Made by a program: the position numbers and the translations under genes. DNA of 64,000 bases from Dryocola clanedunensis subsp. sulfonylureivorans (lineage in GTDB: Bacteria > Pseudomonadota > Gammaproteobacteria > Enterobacterales > Enterobacteriaceae). Each line of letters starts with the position of its first letter. The first letter of the stretch is position 1. The notes under the pieces were generated by a model. That model was given only the letters and a program-made list of their open reading frames with translations, was not told the DNA's origin and did no database searches. The DNA is taken from NCBI RefSeq assembly GCF_016756775.1, contig NZ_JAERMU010000003.1:1-64000 (forward strand). Direction: 5' to 3'. This document shows positions 16,055-25,821 of the stretch, piece after piece.

Positions 16055-17726
16055 AGCCACGATCACTTTTGCGGGTGGGGTGGACAGCTCATGGAAACGT
16101 TCTACCCGGGATGTAGAGAAGGGCCTCAAGGATGTTGATAAAGAGTCTCAGAAGCTTATCCGCGACCAGGCAAAGCTGGCGGCGGAAATCAAAAAGACCA
16201 AAATTGCCGGAAACAGCGTTAAGGATCTGAGCCGACAGTACAGTGAGGTTACCCGGGAAATCCAGCGAACCGAGAAGGAGCAAAAGCGTCTTAACGGGCA
16301 GCTTTCCAAAGCCCGTAAACTCGAATCCTTCAAAGGCATGGGGAAAGGATTATTCCGGCGCGCAGGCGGTTTTGCCAGCGGGATGGCGGGTATGGTTGCG
16401 CCCGGTCTTGCCATTGGCGGTGGTGGGGTGGTTGCTTCCGCGCTGGGCACGCTGATCATGCCGGCGGCCCGGAATGCAGAAACCGCTGAGAAAGCCGGGA
16501 TAGCCAAAAGCTACGGCGTGGATGTGCCGACATTCAATAACTGGGACTCGCTGGCGAAACAGTTTGGTATCAGTGGTGAGAATGTTGGCGATCTGTTTGA
16601 AGAGTATCTTCACAAATCTGGCGAGTATAAGCAGACGGGCAAGCAGGGAGCGCTCGAGGATGCGTTCGATACGCTTGGGTTTAAAGCCGGTGATATGGCT
16701 GGCCTCAGCGATGTGGCCCAGTTTGAAAAAATCGTTGAACGTGCGCTCAGCCTGAAAGACCAGTCGAAAGCCTCCTTCGCCCTCGATTCACTCTTTGGTG
16801 GCGAGGCCAGTAAGTTTCTGGTGCTCATCAGGCAGTCTGGCAAAAGCTATAAAGACCTGATTGACGAACAGCAGCGCTACAACCTGGTGACCAAAGAAGG
16901 TGCCGACGGCGCGATTGCCGGTAATCAGGCCGTACGAAACCTGCAGACCGTTTTCTCATCGGCGATTGCAGAAATATCCGGCCAGCTGGGTAACGAGCTG
17001 GCACCGGATATTCGCAGCCTGACAGACTCTCTGGCCGAGTGGTTTAAAGGCGGTGGCATTAAGCGGATCACGGGATTTCTTAAAAATGACCTTTATCCTG
17101 GTGTGCTGACCTTCGGCAACGGTGTTGTGTATGTCGGTCGCATCATTTATGCCCTTGCAAAAAAACTCTCCTGGCTTCTGCCTGATGACAGAAACGATCG
17201 CAAAGATGTTCTGAAATCGCTGGCAATGACCGGATCAACTGATATAGCCAGGCAGACCGCGAAACGTAATGGCCAGGAAGAGTGGTTTGATAAGCAGCTT
17301 CAGGACAATCCCGATCTTGTCACCAACGTTAAGAAGTCGTACACCGAAACCCGCGGTTACTTCACGGACGACAACGATAAATTCAATCAGACGCTCGATA
17401 ACATTCTGGGGCCGGAGACTAAAACAGATCTGATGTCATTTGATGACGCGCTGAAAGGGAATCAACAGAGTAGCCCGGGTGATAGCGCCGGTACGGATGA
17501 AAAATCGGGGGACTGGAAGAAATACACTCAGGATCCGGCAAACTTCACCAGCGCTGCTGACGCCCGCCAGCTTACCGATAATCGCAAATTTGATTATCAC
17601 TTCGAAATTAACGGCGCGCCAGGCCAGGATGCCTCTGCCATCGGTGACACAATTTCAGGTATCACTAAAACCAACCCTGCTTTCACAGGCGACAGCAGCA
17701 TGTACGACCTCTGGAGTGACCAATGA
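16029..17726 (+). CDS. Tail tape measure protein
   Basis: 565 residues. It sets tail length and is ejected with the DNA. A coiled-coil N-terminus (about 20-105, rich in KLAAEIKKTK and EIQRTEKEQKRLNGQ types) is followed by a Gly/Ala-rich hydrophobic segment (about 110-150), then a helical body. The start is GTG 16029, nine bases after GGGAGG, overlapping the end of the -1 chaperone frame by 26 bases. It is shorter than P2 gpT (about 815), so a shorter tail is expected. Confidence 0.92.
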   Translation: MGATSQNLKATITFAGGVDSSWKRSTRDVEKGLKDVDKESQKLIRDQAKLAAEIKKTKIAGNSVKDLSRQYSEVTREIQRTEKEQKRLNGQLSKARKLESFKGMGKGLFRRAGGFASGMAGMVAPGLAIGGGGVVASALGTLIMPAARNAETAEKAGIAKSYGVDVPTFNNWDSLAKQFGISGENVGDLFEEYLHKSGEYKQTGKQGALEDAFDTLGFKAGDMAGLSDVAQFEKIVERALSLKDQSKASFALDSLFGGEASKFLVLIRQSGKSYKDLIDEQQRYNLVTKEGADGAIAGNQAVRNLQTVFSSAIAEISGQLGNELAPDIRSLTDSLAEWFKGGGIKRITGFLKNDLYPGVLTFGNGVVYVGRIIYALAKKLSWLLPDDRNDRKDVLKSLAMTGSTDIARQTAKRNGQEEWFDKQLQDNPDLVTNVKKSYTETRGYFTDDNDKFNQTLDNILGPETKTDLMSFDDALKGNQQSSPGDSAGTDEKSGDWKKYTQDPANFTSAADARQLTDNRKFDYHFEINGAPGQDASAIGDTISGITKTNPAFTGDSSMYDLWSDQ

Positions 17727-18193
17727 GTGAAATTATTCCGCTGTTTGAGTCCGCAGGTCAGACCGAGCTTAGCACCGCGCGAGGGGGGCAGGCAGCAAGG
17801 GTGATGCTTATGCTGGGCGATTTTGCATTCTCAGTCGATACCACGGCATACCAGCAGCTTACCCGGGAGGCCGCCTGGCGATGGAGTGAACAGGAACGGA
17901 TCGGCAAACAGGATTTGCTGCAGTACACCGGAAAAACAGCCAGAACGGTACGCCTGGAAGGCGAAGCACATGCTTTTTTTCGTAAAGGGGTCGATGCAGT
18001 CAACGACCTGTTTGATCTGGGCGAAAAAGCAAAACCGCAGCAGCTGGTCAGTGGTGCCGGTGACGTGCTGGGCTGGTGGGTGATGGTAGACTTTTCTGAT
18101 GCGACCAGCCGCTTTCTTCCCGGCGGTGGCCAGCGTAATAAAAACTGGACGATGACACTCAAATTCTATGCCGACGATCTATCAAACCCGTGA
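17723..18193 (+). CDS. Tail protein U (P2 gpU-like)
   Basis: 156 residues with family-typical MLMLGDFAFSVDTTAYQQL near residue 28, WRWSEQERIG, and FYADDL near the end. gpU is an essential P2 tail completion protein that binds at the tail end. Coupled by a four-base overlap to the tape measure gene, and overlapping gene X by 26 bases. Confidence 0.92.
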   Translation: MSEIIPLFESAGQTELSTARGGQAARVMLMLGDFAFSVDTTAYQQLTREAAWRWSEQERIGKQDLLQYTGKTARTVRLEGEAHAFFRKGVDAVNDLFDLGEKAKPQQLVSGAGDVLGWWVMVDFSDATSRFLPGGGQRNKNWTMTLKFYADDLSNP

Positions 18194-18383
18194 CGGCGAT
18201 GTGCTTGACGCAATAGTCGCCGAACATTACGGCACCGCTGGCGCATCTGCCATGGTGTCTCAGGTGCTGGAGGCAAATCAGGGATTATCTGAGAAGGGCG
18301 ATATTTACCCCGCCAGACTGTTGATAACCCTCCCAGATTTACCGCCAGTAAAAGAAGAATCACCTTTCCAGCTCTGGGATTAA
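18168..18383 (+). CDS. Tail protein X (LysM-like)
   Basis: 71 residues, a small LysM-fold protein: TRDGDVLDAIVAEHYG then VLEANQGLSEKGDIYPARLLITLPD. P2 gpX is an essential minor tail protein near the baseplate hub. It overlaps U and is followed after one base by D, the canonical U-X-D order. Confidence 0.93.
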   Translation: MPTIYQTRDGDVLDAIVAEHYGTAGASAMVSQVLEANQGLSEKGDIYPARLLITLPDLPPVKEESPFQLWD

Positions 18384-18384
18384 T

Positions 18385-19506
18385 ATGACCGACAACACCT
18401 CTGCGCTGGAATATTCTCCCGATTTCAGCGTGATTGCCGAAGGGAAAGATATTACCCGTGCGCTGCAGCAAAGCCTGACTGAGCTGACCCTCACCGATAA
18501 CGGTGGCGCAACAGCCAAATCTGATGAGCTGAAAATAACCCTTTTGTCCGAAACACTGAAGCTGCCTTCAAAGGGGGCACGCCTGCGGCTTGCTCTTGGG
18601 TTCAATGGTCAGCTGGTGGACAAAGGCTGGTTTGTGGTGTGCAGCGTCTCGAGCAGCGGGCCACCCCGGAAAATTGACATCTATGCGACCGCGGCACCCA
18701 TGAATGCAGAGAAGCAACAGGGGGATGTTCTGGCGCATAAAAATCGCAGCTGGGATGGTGTCACCCTGGGTGAGATTGTGAAAACGGTCGCCACCGACAA
18801 CGGGTTGCTTCCCCGAGTTGCGGCATCACTGATGGATATTCAGATACCGCATCTGGATCAGGTTGCTGAATCTGATGCGAATCTGATGACGCGGCTGGCG
18901 CATACCTACAGTGCCGTCAGTAAACCAGCCGGTGGATACTGGCTCTTTCTGGAACAGGGCGCTGCAGTTAACGCCAGCGGCAAATCTGCGGCAACGATAA
19001 CCATCACGCCCGAAGAGCTTTCAACCTGGTCATACAGCGAAGGAAGCCGGGGGAACTCGACCGGAAAAACCACGGCCGGCAGTAAAAAGAACAGCGGCAA
19101 GATCGGCGTTAATTACTATAACGAGCAGGACGGCAGGACGAATGTCAGTACCGTTGAGCATGATGGTCCGACGATGCTGATGCCCTGGACGCAGCCGGGG
19201 AAAGCGCAGGCTGACCATCATGCGCAGTCCAGGAAAACCCAGGCGAACCGGAATGAACGTAAAATGACGATAGCCGGCCCCTGCCGCCCGAAGCATGTTC
19301 CGCTGACCGCGGAATGCCAGGTGAAAACTTCCGGGTTTGGGGAGAGGGAAGACGGGCAGTGGCTGACAGAGTCGCTCGTTTATACCCTGGGGCCGTCAGG
19401 ATTCAGCTTTACCTGGAATCTTGTCGTTAACATCAAAGCGAAACAGGCTAAATCAAAGTCCCAAAAATCAGGTTCTGATAAGACCGGCCCGAATTACTAC
19501 GGCTGA
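18385..19506 (+). CDS. Tail protein D / baseplate hub (phage late control D family)
   Basis: 373 residues. This family forms the baseplate hub that holds the spike and resembles T4 gp27. Features include YSPDFSVIAEGKDIT near residue 10, RNRSWDGVTLGEIVKTVA-like text near 115 and a Lys/Ser-rich C-terminus (KSKSQKSGSDKTGPNYYG in part). Despite the family name it is structural. Confidence 0.92.
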   Translation: MTDNTSALEYSPDFSVIAEGKDITRALQQSLTELTLTDNGGATAKSDELKITLLSETLKLPSKGARLRLALGFNGQLVDKGWFVVCSVSSSGPPRKIDIYATAAPMNAEKQQGDVLAHKNRSWDGVTLGEIVKTVATDNGLLPRVAASLMDIQIPHLDQVAESDANLMTRLAHTYSAVSKPAGGYWLFLEQGAAVNASGKSAATITITPEELSTWSYSEGSRGNSTGKTTAGSKKNSGKIGVNYYNEQDGRTNVSTVEHDGPTMLMPWTQPGKAQADHHAQSRKTQANRNERKMTIAGPCRPKHVPLTAECQVKTSGFGEREDGQWLTESLVYTLGPSGFSFTWNLVVNIKAKQAKSKSQKSGSDKTGPNYYG

Positions 19507-19526
19507 TCCCTACCGCAGGAAATCAC

Positions 19527-19877
19527 ATGAATGGTGTCAATCGCCAGACGGGCAAACGCCTGTCGGGTTCGGCGCATCTGCGCCAGTCCGTTATCGATAT
19601 TCTTACAACCCCGAAAGGGAGCCGGCTACTTGTGCGTGATTACGGGAGCGATATTCCCGATCTTGTGGACAACCCGCAGGACGATCTGACCCGGCTTCGG
19701 ATCATCGCGGCAACAGCGTCGGCCCTGGCCGTCTGGGAGCCGCGGATAAAGCTTAGTCGCGTTATCGTGGCGTTTAATAACGACGGCAGCTGTGCCGTCA
19801 CGATAGAAGGCATCAACACGGAAACGGGCGATCCCGTTAACATTGAGGATATCCCCGCCTATGGCAAGCAGCTATGA
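19527..19877 (+). CDS. Baseplate protein W (gp25-like)
   Basis: 116 residues with the family signature region LVRDYGSDIPDLVDNP near residue 38 and LAVWEPRI near 72. gp25/W proteins form the inner baseplate wedge and carry lysozyme-like folds without lytic function. Its stop overlaps the start of J by 17 bases. Confidence 0.93.
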   Translation: MNGVNRQTGKRLSGSAHLRQSVIDILTTPKGSRLLVRDYGSDIPDLVDNPQDDLTRLRIIAATASALAVWEPRIKLSRVIVAFNNDGSCAVTIEGINTETGDPVNIEDIPAYGKQL

Positions 19878-20781
19878 CGTCATAAACCTTTCCGATCTGG
19901 CCGTGCCGGACGCGATTATCGTTCCGGATGCCGATGATATTTTCTCTGCGTGGCTCGCCAGACTGCGCGAACTGGATGCTGAATTTGATGCGCTGGTGGA
20001 GTCTGACCCCACGTATAAGCAGGGTGAAGTCAGCGCCTATCAGCTGACGCTGGCATTTCAGCGCGTCAACGATGCGGTACGGGCGGTCTTCCTTGCCAGC
20101 GCAGCGGGTGCTGATTTGGATCAGCTTGGTGCAAATTTTAATGTGCAGCGGCAGCTAATTATCCCGGCCGATCCCGATGCTGTTCCCCCGGTTGAGGTGG
20201 TTTATGAGGACGATGATGCATTTCGCGAGCGTATTCAGCTGTCCTGGGCGCAGCTCAACACGGCCGGCGCCCGAAATGCGTATCGCTATTACGCCAAATC
20301 CGCTGACGTCGATATTCTTGATGCCGATGCCTATGGGCCTGAAACACATAATCGCCCCGGGGAAGTTGATGTTTACATCCTCTCACGAACCGGCGACGGC
20401 ACGGCCAGCGCTGAGCTGGTCGCGACTGTTGATTCCACGCTAAATGCAGACGAGGTCCGACCGTTAACCGATTATGTCAGCACGCAAAGCGCAACCATCC
20501 AGAATTATTCCATCGAAGCGCAGCTCGATATCCCGGACGGGCCAGATGCACAAACTGTGCTTGAGAATGCGATCGACGCCGTGACCAGCTATACCCGGCT
20601 CTCCCACCGGATAAATACCCTCGTTCCTGTCTCCGCCGTCTATGCTGCCCTTCAGCAGCCCGGAGTTTCCCGTGTCAGGTTAACCAGCCCAAAGGCTGAT
20701 ATTGAAGCCGCCGCGGGCCAGGCACCCTGGTGCGGCTCAATAAATGTTATCCGTACACCGGAGGTAAGCCGTGGGAAATAA
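19861..20781 (+). CDS. Baseplate wedge protein J
   Basis: 306 residues, P2 gpJ/Mu gp47 family, the wedge subunit linking W to the fibre network. Typical stretches: AAGADLDQLGANFNVQR near residue 85, FRERIQLSWAQLNTAGARNAYRYYAKS near 120 (in pieces). The start at ATG 19861 has TGAGGA upstream; the frame is open to 19843. The stop overlaps gene I by 11 bases. Confidence 0.93.
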   Translation: MASSYDVINLSDLAVPDAIIVPDADDIFSAWLARLRELDAEFDALVESDPTYKQGEVSAYQLTLAFQRVNDAVRAVFLASAAGADLDQLGANFNVQRQLIIPADPDAVPPVEVVYEDDDAFRERIQLSWAQLNTAGARNAYRYYAKSADVDILDADAYGPETHNRPGEVDVYILSRTGDGTASAELVATVDSTLNADEVRPLTDYVSTQSATIQNYSIEAQLDIPDGPDAQTVLENAIDAVTSYTRLSHRINTLVPVSAVYAALQQPGVSRVRLTSPKADIEAAAGQAPWCGSINVIRTPEVSRGK

Positions 20782-21325
20782 TTTCAAATCGTTATTGCCC
20801 CCTTCTTCGGTTGCGGCTGAGCGGGCGCAGGAGCAGGCAACAACCGAGCCTGTCAAAGCGCTGAATACCGGCATGGTGCGGTGGGTAAAAAATCCCGATC
20901 TCTGTCCGGCTGAGCTATTGCCATGGCTTGCATGGGAATTCGCCGTTGATTTCTGGGACGGCAGCTGGTCAGAGGAACAAAAGCGCCAGGTCATCAAGGA
21001 TGCAGCCTATGTTCATCAGCACCGTGGGACCGCCGGCGCCGTCAGGCGGGCGCTCGGCTCTGTAAGCCTGCCCACGACGGTAATTGAATGGTGGGAAGAC
21101 GCTCCCAGAAAAGACCCCTACACGTTTCGTATCGAGGTCTACAGCCAGCAGGCCATCGACGCCGGGCTGTATGACATGATCCGACGTCAGGTTGAGAAAG
21201 CGAAAAACCTGCGTAGCCAGTTGAGCACGATCGATGTCATTGCCGACTTAGGTGGGGAAGGGGCTTATTACACGGGTGGGGCGACTACCGTCTATATCAG
21301 CATGATCATTGAGCCAGGAGAATAA
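20771..21325 (+). CDS. Tail protein I (P2 gpI-like)
   Basis: 184 residues. It connects baseplate and fibre. Family-typical text: PAELLPWLAWEFAVDFWDGSW near residue 40 (in part), HQHRGTAGAVRRAL and VIEWWEDAPRKDPYTF. GTG start at 20771, overlapping J. The fibre gene begins two bases after the stop. Confidence 0.93.
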   Translation: MGNNFKSLLPPSSVAAERAQEQATTEPVKALNTGMVRWVKNPDLCPAELLPWLAWEFAVDFWDGSWSEEQKRQVIKDAAYVHQHRGTAGAVRRALGSVSLPTTVIEWWEDAPRKDPYTFRIEVYSQQAIDAGLYDMIRRQVEKAKNLRSQLSTIDVIADLGGEGAYYTGGATTVYISMIIEPGE

Positions 21326-21327
21326 TA

Positions 21328-21654
21328 ATGGCTGATAAGTACTACAGTATTCTTACCAATAGGGGAAAGGATTTAGAGGCGCAATCCAGCGCAACGGGTG
21401 AGCCGGTTATTCTGAAAAGCTTCGTTGTCGGCGATGGGAATGGCCAGGCCGTTACGCCAGACCCGGCAAAAACAGCGCTGGTTCACGAAGTATATCGAAG
21501 CGACATTTCATCGCTTGATGTATCCACTGAGCAGAGCAACCAGTGGATCGCCCATCTTGTTTTACCAGCTGACGTTGGAGGCTTTACCGTACGTGAGATG
21601 GGCCTGTTGACGGATGCGGGCGAGCTTTACGCCGTTTGTAACTGTGCTGCGTAA
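21328..21654 (+). CDS. Tail fibre, N-terminal attachment domain only (truncated)
   Basis: 108 residues corresponding to the conserved N-terminus of P2 gpH-like fibres (DUF3751): YYSILTNRGKDLEAQ, FVVGDGNGQ, VGGFTVREMGLLTDAGELYAVCN. Complete fibres have several hundred more residues after this; here the frame stops at TAA right after CNCAA. This domain anchors the fibre to the baseplate, while the receptor-binding part lies out of frame downstream. A large internal deletion is the simplest explanation. Confidence 0.85.
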   Translation: MADKYYSILTNRGKDLEAQSSATGEPVILKSFVVGDGNGQAVTPDPAKTALVHEVYRSDISSLDVSTEQSNQWIAHLVLPADVGGFTVREMGLLTDAGELYAVCNCAA

Positions 21655-22177
21655 GAACGCAGGCGTGACGCAGGTTTATTACGTTTACAACAGCTCCCGC
21701 GTCTGGTCACGCAGTCAGTACAGCACAGGGGCATGGACACCGTGGGCGCGTGAGTACAACACACAGAATAAACCTTCCGCAAGTGATGTCTATGCGATAG
21801 CCCAGGACAGTTGCGAGGTTGCTGGATTCGCAAATAATAATGCAGCTAATCCATATATGCGCCACAAATCCAGTAATGCAGTTGTTACATTAGCGCCTCA
21901 AAGCTGGGTGTGGGCTACTTTTCAACCTAAAGGCAGCTATACCCCAGCAGGGCAGGCCTACACCAAAGCAGAAAGTGAAGCCCGTTATGTTCGAAATATG
22001 CAGCGTGGGGCGGCAACATCACCAGCAAAAACAAGTCAGTATGGCGCCAATGAGGCTCCTACAGGGTGTGTATTAACTCGCGCGTGGGGCGATCCTTCTG
22101 ATGATTATGGCGTTTTGATGACATATCGCCCACTACAAATTTATCTTAATGGCGCATGGCGAACAATTACAGGCTAA
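21655..22177 (+). pseudogene. Tail fibre C-terminal remnant, out of frame
   Basis: The frame is shifted +1 relative to the N-terminal piece and encodes about 170 residues resembling fibre tips: WSRSQYSTGAWTPWAREYNT, then NKPSASDVYA and repeats ending GAWRTITG. An internal ATG at 21614 lies inside the N-terminal domain in the wrong frame, so independent translation is doubtful. Followed directly by the fibre assembly gene, as normal. Together with the preceding entry it is a broken fibre gene, unless programmed frameshifting joins them. Confidence 0.7.
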
Positions 22178-22182
22178 ATAAT

Positions 22183-22710
22183 ATGGAACTGAAAAACGTA
22201 TCACGCTATTACCCTGACAATATGGAGTATGGCGACGGCATCCAGTATTTTAAAAGTGAAGATGGTCAGGATTTTTACGACTCTATAGAACTATTTACCG
22301 AGAAATATAAACTGTGTATCGAACCCGATACTAAAATAGTTCGCTCAATCGCAGAGGATGTTTCAACGCTTTATCCTGTCGGGTTTGATGTTGTTGAAAC
22401 TGATGCTTTGCCCGAAGGCGTTAACATTTACGGTGATTATCAGTTTAATAGTGGGAAGGTTATCGAAAGAAGCCAAAGCCATGCAGAGCTAGTTTCAGAA
22501 GCCGAGACGGAAAAATCGCAACGTCTGGATGAAGCTGCAACCGCAATCGCACCGCTTCAGGATGCAGTTGACCTGGGCATTGCCACCGATGAAGAAGCTG
22601 AACTGCTTCTGGACTGGAAGAGATATCGGGTTGAAGTAAACCGGATCGATACAAATCTTGCCCCTGACATTACATGGCCAGTGCCGCCGGTGAGTAAAGT
22701 GAGATTCTAA
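22183..22710 (+). CDS. Tail fibre assembly protein (Tfa family)
   Basis: 175 residues. Tfa proteins are chaperones for folding or attaching the C-terminal tip of tail fibres. The C-terminal half has the family layout: [49 protein letters not shown] and TWPVPP. The start at ATG 22183 fits, six bases after the fibre stop; an in-frame ATG at 22156 lies inside the fibre remnant. Intact although its client fibre is broken. Confidence 0.92.
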   Translation: MELKNVSRYYPDNMEYGDGIQYFKSEDGQDFYDSIELFTEKYKLCIEPDTKIVRSIAEDVSTLYPVGFDVVETDALPEGVNIYGDYQFNSGKVIERSQSHAELVSEAETEKSQRLDEAATAIAPLQDAVDLGIATDEEAELLLDWKRYRVEVNRIDTNLAPDITWPVPPVSKVRF

Positions 22711-23309
22711 TTGCAATGTCATTTGGTTTGGCATGCATCACAAATGTCAATACTCATGAAGCAGTAAGTTGAGCGTTTGATCATTTTTAATTTCTTAATA
22801 AAATCAATCGGTTGAAATTTATAGTGGTGAATTCTAGTTTGTTAAAAAATCAAGGTGGAACAAGTGAAATTAACATAAAAAAACGTTATTTTTCATGAAT
22901 GAATGCATGTGATATTAACAACAAGTTAAAATGTCACACACTACGTTAATGTTTGTTTATTTTTAAATTTGCGGGATTTAATCCTGCTATATTGTTCTTT
23001 TTTTCTTTTGCAGATGTGTGTTGTGATGTTTTGAAGTGGAAAATTCTTTCACCTATGCTTTTAATCAGAGTTTTTAGTTTGTCTTTCATTGTTGCATATT
23101 AAATGCATGTTTAAATATAATACTCTACATTGAATGGCGTAAATATATACCACTGTATGTTTTTATTATGTTGATTGGTTATTGTTACCAAGGGTTTACA
23201 TCTCTATTCAATAATGGTTTTTGGATTTTCACTTTAAATGATGGAATGTTCCTTATGTAACATTGACAAGATGTTGCAAAGGATGATGAATTAAGGGAGT
23301 TCTATTGAA
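22711..23309. other. AT-rich intergenic stretch
   Basis: About 600 bases, very AT-rich, without a convincing gene or terminator. A TTGACA occurs at 23263 but without a usable -10 at 17 bases, and it would leave almost no leader. An imperfect inverted repeat TGTAACA...TGTTGCA spans about 23256-23279. The promoter of the autotransporter gene presumably lies here. Confidence 0.5.
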
Positions 23310-25559
23310 ATGCAAAAAAAACTAATATTTAAATCGATTTATTTGGCACTTTTCGCTGGACTATCAACAACGCAGGCAATAGCAGATACCTTCGATATCA
23401 ATGATGGAACTCAAAGCGAGATAACCATACCCAACGGGAATAATGTTATCAACATCCAGGATGGCTCAGTGCTTGATGTATTATATACAGGCAATGGTGA
23501 TAACTTAATTAATGTTACAGGTGGCCAGATTACCGGAGCTATTGATAGTAGTTTCCAGACTGAAGGTGGTAATTATATCCAGTTATCAGGTGGTACCGTT
23601 AATTTTGTTAATGGTTCGGAAGCTAATGATACGATCATCCTTGACGGCAGTAGCATGCCCGGGGAGGGGGGATTGTACGGATCTGGGGCGATATATGGTA
23701 ATGCTGGCGACAATAACATTATTATTAAATCTGGAGATGTTGTCGATGTAGTCGGTGGAAGTGGTAATGACAAAGTCGATATCTGGGGTGGAGCTATATC
23801 AGGAGCCGTTTTCGGTGGTCAGGGTAATGATATTATTGCAATACATGGTGACAATGCCGTGATAAATAGCCTTGACGGCGATTTTATGGACGATCCTGGA
23901 GGGGCGATTGATGATGATAAAATTTCGTATCGCGACACGCTTATTTTATCCGGTGTCACCGATGCGATCTCTTTAAATCCGTTGCTATTAAAAGGCGAGT
24001 CCTTTGAAAATATTACGCTGAATGACGCAACCAACATTACGCTATCTAACGACCTGTGGACTGGGAAGGAGTTTACTACTTCAGCGCTATTCGTAGATTC
24101 GACGAGCACTCTGAATATCGTAGGTTCTCAAACCGTTTACGGAAATGTTACGAACACAGGTGTAATGAGCTTAAATAACGGTGTGCCAGGTAATTCTCTG
24201 CATATTACTGGTAATTACGCTGGTAATGATGGAACTTTACAGCTGGCGACTAAACTCGGTGGCGATGATTCAGCAACGGACAAAGTAACTATCGATGGTG
24301 ATACCAGTGGTAAAACATTTGTAGCTGTCACTAATGCTGGCGGCAGCGGTGCTCAAACCCTAAACGGCATTGAGTTAATTTCTGTTGGTGGGGTGTCAGA
24401 TGGTGAATTTAAGCAAAAAGGGCGTATTGTAGCCGGCGCATATGACTATACCCTGGTACGTGGTACAGAAAACTTTAAAAACTGGTATCTGACGAGTACC
24501 GATACAACCCCTCCGATCATTGACCCTGTTGACCCTGTTGACCCTGTTGACCCTGTTAATCCTGTTAATCCTGTTAATCCTGTTAATAATGTTCGTCCAG
24601 AAGCTGCTGCGTATGCTGTAAACAGTGCTGCCTCCAATACGTTGTTTACTACATCACTGCATGACCGCCTGGGTGAAACGAATTATGTGGATGCATTAAC
24701 CGGGGAGCGGCTTGTAACAAGCCTCTGGATGAGGAATGAGGGGGGGCATAATCGTTCTACTGATTCTAGTGGTCAGAACAATACACATGCCAACCGCTAT
24801 GTGCTGCAACTTGGTGGCGACGTAGCCCAGTGGTCAACTGACGGCACAAATCGCTACCACATCGGTATGATGGGCGGTTATGCGAATCAGAAAGCCAAAA
24901 CCAGTAATAACCGTACCGGTTACCATGCTGACAGCAGCATCGACGGCTACAGCGCAGGGCTTTATGGTTCGTGGTTCCAGGACAACGAAACCAGGAGTGG
25001 CGCATATTTAGATTCGTGGATGCTCTATAACTGGTTTGATAACAATATCAGCGGACAGGACAATCCTACTGAGTCATACAAATCGAAAGGAATTACAGCC
25101 TCGGTCGAAGCAGGCTATGCCTGGAAACTCACAGACATGAGTCAACGTAATGCATGGTTTGTACAGCCACAGGCACAAATTACATATATGGGAGTTAAAT
25201 CTGACGATCATCAGGAAGCTAACGGTACATATGTTAAATCAGAAGGTGATGGCAACATTCAATCCCGCCTTGGTGTTCGTACGTATCTGAAAGGTCACAG
25301 TAAAATCGATGACAATAAGAATCGCACTTTCGAGCCATTTGTAGAAGCTAACTGGATTCATAACACGAAATCATTCGGGGCAAGTCTGGATGGTGTGCGT
25401 ATTGATCAGGCTGGGGCACGTAATATTGGGGAACTGAAAACCGGTGTAGAAGCTAAGCTGAGTAAAAACGTTAATTTCTGGGGCAGCGTTGCCCAGCAAA
25501 TAGGTGATAAAGGCTATAGTGATACAGAAGGTGTCGTTGGCGTGAAGGTAAGTTTTTAA
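23310..25559 (+). CDS. Autotransporter adhesin (type V secretion)
   Basis: 749 residues. A signal peptide (about 1-25, ending QAIA) is followed by a Gly/Asn-rich passenger with repeated GNDxI/GGxGND turns (about 30-200), fitting a parallel beta-helix. A pertactin-like autochaperone region (about 295-385) and a Pro-Val linker of nine-base repeats (about 404-425) precede a 12-strand type beta-barrel ending in Phe (VKVSF). AAGGGAG precedes the ATG. The passenger is short, about 400 residues. It lies past the fibre genes of the prophage, so it may be lysogenic-conversion cargo; a role in adhesion or aggregation is family-based. Confidence 0.9.
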   Translation: MQKKLIFKSIYLALFAGLSTTQAIADTFDINDGTQSEITIPNGNNVINIQDGSVLDVLYTGNGDNLINVTGGQITGAIDSSFQTEGGNYIQLSGGTVNFVNGSEANDTIILDGSSMPGEGGLYGSGAIYGNAGDNNIIIKSGDVVDVVGGSGNDKVDIWGGAISGAVFGGQGNDIIAIHGDNAVINSLDGDFMDDPGGAIDDDKISYRDTLILSGVTDAISLNPLLLKGESFENITLNDATNITLSNDLWTGKEFTTSALFVDSTSTLNIVGSQTVYGNVTNTGVMSLNNGVPGNSLHITGNYAGNDGTLQLATKLGGDDSATDKVTIDGDTSGKTFVAVTNAGGSGAQTLNGIELISVGGVSDGEFKQKGRIVAGAYDYTLVRGTENFKNWYLTSTDTTPPIIDPVDPVDPVDPVNPVNPVNPVNNVRPEAAAYAVNSAASNTLFTTSLHDRLGETNYVDALTGERLVTSLWMRNEGGHNRSTDSSGQNNTHANRYVLQLGGDVAQWSTDGTNRYHIGMMGGYANQKAKTSNNRTGYHADSSIDGYSAGLYGSWFQDNETRSGAYLDSWMLYNWFDNNISGQDNPTESYKSKGITASVEAGYAWKLTDMSQRNAWFVQPQAQITYMGVKSDDHQEANGTYVKSEGDGNIQSRLGVRTYLKGHSKIDDNKNRTFEPFVEANWIHNTKSFGASLDGVRIDQAGARNIGELKTGVEAKLSKNVNFWGSVAQQIGDKGYSDTEGVVGVKVSF
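24522..24584 (+). repeat. Nine-base tandem repeat in autotransporter linker
   Basis: Four copies of GACCCTGTT followed by three of AATCCTGTT, encoding (DPV)4(NPV)3. Unit length is a multiple of three, so slippage would change linker length without breaking the frame. Confidence 0.95.
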
Positions 25560-25590
25560 TCCAACATAAATCCTAATGGTTTTTTTCCTA

Positions 25591-25623
25591 TATCAAATGG
25601 CGCCTTAAAGGTGTCATTTGATA
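25591..25623 (+). terminator. Strong hairpin after autotransporter gene
   Basis: TATCAAATG (25591-25599) pairs with CATTTGATA (25615-25623), with further inner pairing. No clear T run follows, so it may stabilise the mRNA end rather than terminate. Confidence 0.4.
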
Positions 25624-25821
25624 CTTATTAGTTGTAACACTAATAATTAGTTAGATTATGACATTAAATGGTTAAAGACTTCGAGTAATAAATAAACTTG
25701 ATCGTATCCTCCAGAGTAACTATATCTTGTCTAAAATCCACTTGTCAGCTCTAAGTGAAATGAAACTGGATGGGAATGTTATTATAGGTGAGAAGCTGCA
25801 TTATGGCTAAAGGAGAAAAGG

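Noticed and set aside
23263-23268. TTGACA before the autotransporter gene
   Set aside because: The base match for a -10 at 17 bases is poor and would overlap the ribosome site, leaving almost no leader.
24522-24584. Tandem repeats considered as a CRISPR array
   Set aside because: Nine-base units without spacers inside a coding frame; no cas genes.
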